10,752 nt of DNA from JAAYRG01 sp964643255 (lineage in GTDB: Bacteria > Bacillota > Clostridia > Lachnospirales > Lachnospiraceae), in contig CAZXSM010000069.1 of assembly GCA_964643255.1 (NCBI GenBank), positions 1-10,752 of the forward strand, written 5' to 3'. Positions 6,071 to 10,752 of the stretch are shown here, piece after piece. Each line of letters opens with the position of its first letter. Within the stretch, counting starts at the first letter, position 1. Below the pieces are notes generated by a model. The model was not told the origin of the DNA. It was given only the letters and a program-made list of their open reading frames with translations, and ran no database searches. Position numbers and translations under genes: made by a program.

Positions 6071-7381
6071 TTATAAATTAGTATCTTTTCTTTTTCTCCT
6101 AGAAAAATGCTTTTCTGCATAGCTTAGTTCTTCAACTGCTTCTAAGGTTCCTAGATATTTTCCATTTTCGTCTCTTACAGCTAAGTAACGGATATAAACT
6201 GGTTCATCATTAAAATATCTAAAAAATTCATACTTGTCTTTTGTACCAGCACGAAACTCTTCAATAATCATACTAGCTAGACTGGCAGCCTTAGGTGGAT
6301 GGCAGGAGTGAACATCTCTACCTATTGCCATATCTGGACGTTTAAAGATTGGAGTATGTTCTGAGAAGAATCGGTTTGTATCTTTATCATCGATAAATGT
6401 TAATTCCATTGGAATAGTGTTAAGAACAGCAAGAATTTGTTCAACAGTCATGTGTCCAGAACCAAGTACAATATCTTGTTGTGTATCTACCTCTTCCTTT
6501 CGGTCCCTAGCTAAGATACCACCAATAACTTTTAATTCTGCACGTTTTTCTTCTGCTTGATTCCATACTTGTGCTTCTTCATTTAAAAAGTCATCATAGT
6601 CTGAAAGTTCATAATAGATTCTCATCCAATCTTCTTCAGAGAAAAGGTCGGCACAAAGTGGGAAAAGGATATTGTTTTCTTTATATATCATTTCTCCTGC
6701 TCGGGTTAAGGCTTTATTAAGGACTTCATCAAAGTTAGAATGTTTTTCACCCAAGCCAACTAAAGCAGTGATATCATCACGAATCTCACCATCAACTCCC
6801 CACATAACATTAGATGGTCCAGAGTAATTATAAGTCCTACTTAGTAGTGGGTATAAAAGATCAGCTTTTCTTGAGTAGTGATCTTTTAAGTTTAAGCGTA
6901 AGATTGTTAGTTTCTCTAGTACTTTTTCTATATCATCTTCCTGAGCTAATTCTTTAAGTTTATTGATTCGAGCTTCAAGAATATGGTTCTCATCCATAAA
7001 GATTTGTAATGGGTGACCAGAAATCTGTCTAAGACCTTGAGCAGTCTTATCTTCTTTTAGAGCTTGCATTTTGGGGTCTGTTTCACAAGGAGTTTCCTTA
7101 TTTGATACTTGTTCTTCACTAGTTTTTCCATGAAACAGTGCAGAATGAACATCACACAATCTTTGGACATCTTTAACCGGAACCCCGCCTTCAATAAGTT
7201 CCTGCTCAGCTAAAGCAATTTCTGATGCATCTACAGATTCAAAGTTCTTAACAAACTCTTTACGAACTTCTTCTAAGTCTTCACCTTGACTTAGCCTATC
7301 AATGTAGGATTTAAGTAATTGTTTACGGTTTTCTGCTTCTTTTTCTACTTTATCTTTATTTAAATCATTATTCTTGTTCAT
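6071..7381 (-). CDS. DUF438 - hemerythrin-like - PAS domain protein
   Basis: The 436-residue cytoplasmic protein has three parts. Residues about 16-85 are a DUF438 domain (QLLKSYIDRLSQGEDLEEVR ... EQELIEGGVPVKDVQRLCDVHSALF). Residues about 120-267 are a hemerythrin-like four-helix region with GHPLQIFMDEN, KDHYSRKADLLYPLL, VMWGVDGEIRDD and MIYKENNILFPL. Residues about 313-420 are a PAS domain (VLNTIPMELTFIDD ... IGRDVHSCHPPK ... VYIRYLAVRDENGKYLGTLE). The order and length are usual for this clostridial and archaeal family, thought to sense or handle O2, NO or redox state, though the function is not established. Oddities: where I expect His and Glu in family members, residue 126 is Gln and residue 173 is Ala, both near putative iron ligands; His123, His168 and Glu235 are kept. 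The start is set by AGGAGG (complement of 7387-7392). The gene has its own terminator and an upstream Crp/Fnr-type site. Confidence 0.9.
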   Translation of the reverse strand: MNKNNDLNKDKVEKEAENRKQLLKSYIDRLSQGEDLEEVRKEFVKNFESVDASEIALAEQELIEGGVPVKDVQRLCDVHSALFHGKTSEEQVSNKETPCETDPKMQALKEDKTAQGLRQISGHPLQIFMDENHILEARINKLKELAQEDDIEKVLEKLTILRLNLKDHYSRKADLLYPLLSRTYNYSGPSNVMWGVDGEIRDDITALVGLGEKHSNFDEVLNKALTRAGEMIYKENNILFPLCADLFSEEDWMRIYYELSDYDDFLNEEAQVWNQAEEKRAELKVIGGILARDRKEEVDTQQDIVLGSGHMTVEQILAVLNTIPMELTFIDDKDTNRFFSEHTPIFKRPDMAIGRDVHSCHPPKAASLASMIIEEFRAGTKDKYEFFRYFNDEPVYIRYLAVRDENGKYLGTLEAVEELSYAEKHFSRRKRKDTNL

Positions 7382-7486
7382 AATGGCCTCCTATATATTT
7401 GTTATATTGTTAAGTTATAATTTAATAATTGTTTAAGTATACTATTGATATTTGGCTATACTATATGTTTTTATACTTTAATACTT

Positions 7487-7500
7487 GTTATTATAATAAC
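7487..7500 (-). promoter_or_regulatory. Putative -10 region of the DUF438 gene within a 14-bp palindrome
   Basis: GTTATTATAATAAC is a perfect 14-bp palindrome. On the minus strand it offers TATAAT (7495-7490) or TATTAT (7498-7493) as -10. No good -35 lies 16-18 bases further upstream (AACATA or CAGAAC), which fits a promoter that needs an activator. The leader to ATG 7381 would be about 100 bases. Confidence 0.45.
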
Positions 7501-7519
7501 ATATTAAGGAAGTATGTTC

Positions 7520-7535
7520 TGTAACAAATGTTACA
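7520..7535. promoter_or_regulatory. Crp/Fnr-type operator, GTAAC-N4-GTTAC
   Basis: TGTAACA-AA-TGTTACA is a perfect inverted repeat with 7-bp arms. As GTAAC-N4-GTTAC it has the spacing of Fnr-family sites (TTGAT-N4-ATCAA). From memory, it resembles the motif proposed for HcpR-type nitrosative-stress regulators in clostridia. Its centre (7527.5) is 32-35 bases upstream of the centre of the putative DUF438 -10, close to the class II activator position near -41.5. It is also about 80 bases upstream of the expected ABC operon start. Confidence 0.55.
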
Positions 7536-7575
7536 TTTCTAGAATAATTATAACCTAGCGATTAGAAAAAATATG

Positions 7576-7603
7576 TTGTTAAAATATTATCCGATGGTAT
7601 AAT
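7576..7603 (+). promoter_or_regulatory. Promoter of the ABC transporter operon
   Basis: -35 TTGTTA (7576-7581, 4 of 6), a 16-base spacer and a perfect -10 TATAAT (7598-7603). A second perfect TATAAT follows at 7607-7612 with a poor -35. Transcription from the first would begin near 7610, about 55 bases before the TTG start codon. Confidence 0.6.
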
Positions 7604-7651
7604 GGGTATAATTGGAATAATCTGTATGATGATTAATTCTAAATCTAGTGT

Positions 7652-7658
7652 GGAGGAG
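7652..7658 (+). promoter_or_regulatory. Ribosome binding site that sets the TTG start of the first ABC gene
   Basis: GGAGGAG ends 7 bases before TTG 7666. The in-frame GTG at 7648 lies upstream of this sequence, so starting there would translate the ribosome binding site as Trp-Arg-Arg, and GTG 7648 has no purine-rich site of its own. Confidence 0.8.
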
Positions 7659-7665
7659 AATATAC

Positions 7666-9279
7666 TTGGATATTAAAACATTATTTACTCAAAATAAAAA
7701 ACAATTTTTTCATTATGTTCTTGGAGTTTTAATAATAACACCTAGTAACATAATGGTTACTTTTGCCTTAGCAAATGCCTTTAACATGTTTGAAGCGTCT
7801 ACTTCATCAGAACTTATCAAAATATTCCTAGTTAGTTTAGCTTTGGGATTTGCCCCTATAATACTTCAGGTGATTTCAAGATACCTAAGAATAAGTTTTA
7901 TGCGTGATGTATTAGTTCAAGTAAGGATGCTTGCTTATAAACGCTTATTAAACAAAAGTATTAATGAATTTAGTGAAAAATCAATGGAAACATATCAAGC
8001 CCAATTAGTATCAGATATTAACTTATTTGAAAGTGACTTCTTTTTATCAATTTTAAATGTTATTTATTCTTTTGGTAACTTTTTTCTAGGTATAGTTGTT
8101 TTATTTGTTATATCGCCAATATTAGCATTATCAACTATACTGGTATCTATACTTTTATTTGTATTAACTAAATTATTTGAAAAGCCAAGTATAGAGAGAA
8201 AACAAAGAGTTTTAAAAGAAAATTCTAAGTTTCACAAAAGTTTAACTAATATTCTTAATGGTTTGGAGACAATTAAGCTTTACCAGGTAATGGATAAGTT
8301 TAAGGCAACTTTCTATCAGGATATTTATGAATTAGAACTACATAAAAAAGCTAGCACTCAAATTAATCTAATTCAAGGAAATATAATGAATTGGATATCT
8401 GGTTCATATCAAGTATTTGCAATAGTTTTTGCAGCATATTTATTTTCTCAAGGTAAAATATTATTAACTTCTTTAGTGGTAGTGTTTAATTTAATAGGCC
8501 AGCTCATCTGGGGAATGAATAATGGCTTTAGTATGATAAACCGCTTTAAAGCCGCTAAAGAAATATATGATAATATTACCCAATATGAAGTGGCGCCTAG
8601 CTTAGAACAGAAGTTTACATTTAAATATAAGATCCAGGTTGAAAATTTAAATTTTGCTTATAAAGATAAACAGGTACTGAGTGATGTTAATTTGACAATT
8701 AATATCAATGATAAAGTTTTAATTTTTGGACCATCAGGAACTGGCAAAACAACCTTAGTAAATATTTTAAGTCAAAATTTAACTGATTATAAGGGAAATG
8801 TTTTTTATGATGATATAGAATTAAAAAAGATAGATCCAAAGAGCTGTGTTAATAGTGTTGGATATGTTCGTCAAGAACACTTTATATTTGATGATAGTAT
8901 AAAAAACAATATTATCCTAGACAAGCCCTATGATAAAGACAAGTTAACAGAAGTATTAAAACAGTCCGCCTTAGATGAGTGGGTAGAAGGTTTACAATTA
9001 AAATTAGACCACCAATTACTAGATAATGGTAGCAATATATCTGGAGGTCAAAGACAAAGGGTTAATATTGCCAGGGAATTATATCAAGATAAGGAAATGC
9101 TTATATTTGATGAGCCAAGTTCAAGTTTAGATGATCAAACTTCCACTAAAATATATGAGACAATTAAAAACTTAGACAAGACAGTTATTGTAATATCACA
9201 CAGGCACTTGGACTTTCTGTCTGAAAGCTTTGATCAAACCATTGATTTAAGTAGAGAAGGTGGTGTTAGCATTGTATAA
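7666..9279 (+). CDS. ABC exporter half-transporter (membrane domain fused to ATPase), first of a pair
   Basis: A 537-residue type I ABC exporter half. The N-terminal membrane domain (about 1-300) has six hydrophobic segments, near 14-38, 48-72, 122-146, 150-170, 243-262 and 268-290. The ATPase domain starts near 320 and is complete. It has the A-loop FAYKDKQVL, Walker A GPSGTGKTT (355-363), Q-loop YVRQEHFIFDD, signature ISGGQ (458-462), Walker B LIFDEP with Asp482 and catalytic Glu483, D-loop SLDD and the H-loop His512 in VISHRH. It should be ATPase-competent. The TTG start is chosen from the GGAGGAG site; the longer GTG 7648 form would give 543 residues. The 3' end overlaps the next ABC gene by 8 bases, so the two are co-translated and probably form a heterodimer. 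The cargo (peptide, lipid, drug or redox thiol) cannot be deduced; no peptidase C39 domain and no precursor peptide gene is visible. Confidence 0.9.
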   Translation: MDIKTLFTQNKKQFFHYVLGVLIITPSNIMVTFALANAFNMFEASTSSELIKIFLVSLALGFAPIILQVISRYLRISFMRDVLVQVRMLAYKRLLNKSINEFSEKSMETYQAQLVSDINLFESDFFLSILNVIYSFGNFFLGIVVLFVISPILALSTILVSILLFVLTKLFEKPSIERKQRVLKENSKFHKSLTNILNGLETIKLYQVMDKFKATFYQDIYELELHKKASTQINLIQGNIMNWISGSYQVFAIVFAAYLFSQGKILLTSLVVVFNLIGQLIWGMNNGFSMINRFKAAKEIYDNITQYEVAPSLEQKFTFKYKIQVENLNFAYKDKQVLSDVNLTININDKVLIFGPSGTGKTTLVNILSQNLTDYKGNVFYDDIELKKIDPKSCVNSVGYVRQEHFIFDDSIKNNIILDKPYDKDKLTEVLKQSALDEWVEGLQLKLDHQLLDNGSNISGGQRQRVNIARELYQDKEMLIFDEPSSSLDDQTSTKIYETIKNLDKTVIVISHRHLDFLSESFDQTIDLSREGGVSIV

Positions 9280-10752
9280 GTATCGTTATGGTGATAAAAA
9301 GTTTTTAGTATTGGTTAGTATTGCCTTATTAGGCACAGCTGTTTTTGGTGGTTTTATTGTTTATGCATTACGCTTTATTACAGATTATGCAGTGGCAGGG
9401 GAAGTAAATAAACTAATAGAAATATCAAAGATTCTTTTAATTGTCCTTATCTTTGAATTGTCTTTTAGCTTACTTGCCTCTTATTTGAAATCACTATATT
9501 TAAATAAAAGTATGATTGGATTACGTAGTGCTTATGTGGATAAGCTATTTGATTTAGATATTAAAAATGTTGCAGAAAAAGATGAAGAGAAGTATTTATC
9601 ACATTTAAGTAATGATATGGATCGTTATGAGAAAAGTTTTTATCTTAACTTACTGGAATTAATTGAGGTTTTTTTCCACTTAATAGTTTCACTATTTATA
9701 CTTGCACAAATTAGTAATGCATTATTATATTTTGCACTAGGATTATTGGGTTTCTTTATTCTAATATCTAAAAAAACAAGTAAACCAATTGAAGAAAAGG
9801 AAAAAGTTAAATCTAAATCCTTAGAAAAGTATACTAATTTTGTTAATGAAAGTTTAAAAGGTTTCTTTATAATTAAACAAAACAACTTAGAAAACTCAAG
9901 AATCAATAAGTTTAATACTTTAGCCAAAAAGGTACAAGAAGACAATTATGAAGTAGACAAAAAAAGTACCCATGTTGATGCCTTGAACTCATTTATTCAG
10001 ATGTCCATTATCTTGACCTTAGTTACTGTAGGTTTATATTATTCTAAGCAATCAGGATTATCTTTAGGAATGACAATGCTAGCAGGTACTGCCTTTGCAA
10101 ACTCTATTGGTCCAATGCAAAGAGTAACTCCGTTTATCTCAGAAATGGCAGGAATATCAGTTGTCTTAAAGGAATTTGAAAAGACCTTATCAAAAGAAAA
10201 AATAAATGGAAATAAAAATATTAATGAAATAAACCATATCAGCTTTAAAGAAGCAGATCTTGGATATAAAAATGATATAATTCTGCAAGATGTAAATATT
10301 GATATAGAAAAGAATCAAAAAGTATTAATAGTAGGTAGTAGTGGTTCTGGTAAAAGTACCATACTTAAAAGCTTAAGACGCCAACTACCATTAAAAGCTG
10401 GAGATATATTAATTAATAACATAAGCTTAAACGATATTACCGTTGACACATATTTTAGACAATTGTCTGTTGTAGATCAAATTGGCTTTATCTTTAATGG
10501 GAGTTTAAAAGAAAATATAACACTATATAAAGATGAAAGTGAAGACAAACTAAATAATATTCTTACTGAAGTAGGCTTGGAAGATTTAGAATTATACTTT
10601 CAACTAAAAAATAACGGATCAAACCTATCGGGTGGGCAAAGGGCACGTTTACTTCTTGCCAGGGCTTTGTATTTAGACAGTAGCCTTATTATATGTGATG
10701 AAATCTTTGCCAGTCTAGACCAGGAGATAGGAGAGTCCATTGAAGGGCAAAT
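9272..10752 (+). CDS. ABC exporter half-transporter, second of the pair (3' end outside window)
   Basis: The frame is open from TTG 9272 to the window edge (493 codons) and begins LYKYRYGDKKFLVLVSIA. The membrane domain has hydrophobic segments near 12-36, 48-68, 130-150, 153-168 and 248-268. The ATPase domain (from about 325) has Walker A GSSGSGKST (355-363), a Q-loop within VVDQIGFIFNGSL, signature LSGGQ (452-456) and Walker B LIICDE (Asp476, Glu477). The Pro that usually follows DE is Ile here. The D-loop ASLD is present, while the H-loop lies beyond the window. The membrane and ATPase domains are spaced almost exactly as in the upstream gene. TTG 9272 overlaps the upstream stop by 8 bases and is preceded by GAAGGTGG (9256-9263). 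In-frame GTG codons at 9260 and 9263 are alternatives but sit too near that site. It is probably translationally coupled. Export as a heterodimer with the upstream protein is inferred. Confidence 0.87.
   Translation, partial: MYKYRYGDKKFLVLVSIALLGTAVFGGFIVYALRFITDYAVAGEVNKLIEISKILLIVLIFELSFSLLASYLKSLYLNKSMIGLRSAYVDKLFDLDIKNVAEKDEEKYLSHLSNDMDRYEKSFYLNLLELIEVFFHLIVSLFILAQISNALLYFALGLLGFFILISKKTSKPIEEKEKVKSKSLEKYTNFVNESLKGFFIIKQNNLENSRINKFNTLAKKVQEDNYEVDKKSTHVDALNSFIQMSIILTLVTVGLYYSKQSGLSLGMTMLAGTAFANSIGPMQRVTPFISEMAGISVVLKEFEKTLSKEKINGNKNINEINHISFKEADLGYKNDIILQDVNIDIEKNQKVLIVGSSGSGKSTILKSLRRQLPLKAGDILINNISLNDITVDTYFRQLSVVDQIGFIFNGSLKENITLYKDESEDKLNNILTEVGLEDLELYFQLKNNGSNLSGGQRARLLLARALYLDSSLIICDEIFASLDQEIGESIEGQ

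Noticed and set aside
7648..7665. GTG start at 7648 for the first ABC gene
   Set aside because: It would place the GGAGGAG ribosome binding site inside the coding region and has no binding site of its own; TTG 7666 is better supported.
7626..7676. Small 16-codon leader ORF (ATG 7626 to TAA 7676) overlapping the ABC start
   Set aside because: Only a weak GGA precedes it, no composition signal, and short ORFs of this size are expected by chance in AT-rich DNA.
9640..9945. Minus-strand ORF opposite the second ABC gene
   Set aside because: It lies wholly inside the ABC membrane domain on the opposite strand, lacks a ribosome binding site and its translation has no recognisable domain.

Overview
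The window is AT-rich (roughly 30% G+C by eye), with strong GGAGG-type ribosome binding sites, TTGACA/TATAAT-type promoters and short intergenic gaps. This gene style, together with a DUF438/hemerythrin/PAS protein, a CoA-disulfide-reductase/rhodanese fusion and a baeRF-type protein, suggests a low-GC Firmicute, most likely an anaerobic clostridium or relative. That placement is an inference; there is no rRNA or other marker gene here. The window looks chromosomal. I see no insertion sequence, phage gene, CRISPR array, tRNA or rRNA.

Layout. (1) 52-1749 (+): flavin-dependent CoA-disulfide/persulfide reductase with a C-terminal rhodanese domain. (2) 1858-2865 (+): membrane-anchored transglutaminase-like protein with its own near-consensus promoter. 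A bidirectional hairpin terminator (2885-2926) separates it from (3) 2946-4088 (-): a protein resembling the bacterial eRF1-like (baeRF) families. (4) 4275-4862 (+): YdcF/SanA-type DUF218 protein, divergent from gene 3. (5) 4924-5849 (-): a MATE-family exporter interrupted by a 100-N assembly gap, so only its two ends can be read. (6) 6071-7381 (-): DUF438-hemerythrin-PAS protein with a clear terminator. (7) 7666-9279 (+) and (8) 9272-10752+ (+): two overlapping half-size ABC exporters that probably form a heterodimer; the second runs off the window.

How the genes relate. Most look like single-gene transcription units with their own promoters, so they do not form one pathway. Two share a loose theme of redox, sulfur or NO stress: the persulfide/CoA-disulfide reductase and the DUF438-hemerythrin-PAS protein. 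The ABC pair is the only clear operon. I corrected the start of the first ABC gene to TTG 7666, because the longer GTG start would place the ribosome binding site inside the coding region. I added the second ABC gene, which also appears to start with TTG.

The most interesting signals are: a perfect Crp/Fnr-type half-site pair (GTAAC-N4-GTTAC) between the DUF438 gene and the ABC operon, placed about where a class II activator of the DUF438 promoter would bind; apparent substitutions at expected hemerythrin metal-ligand positions in that same protein; a baeRF-like protein with a GG...Q loop; and a 9-bp repeat on both edges of the assembly gap in the MATE gene. I did not find a convincing wholly new multi-gene system.
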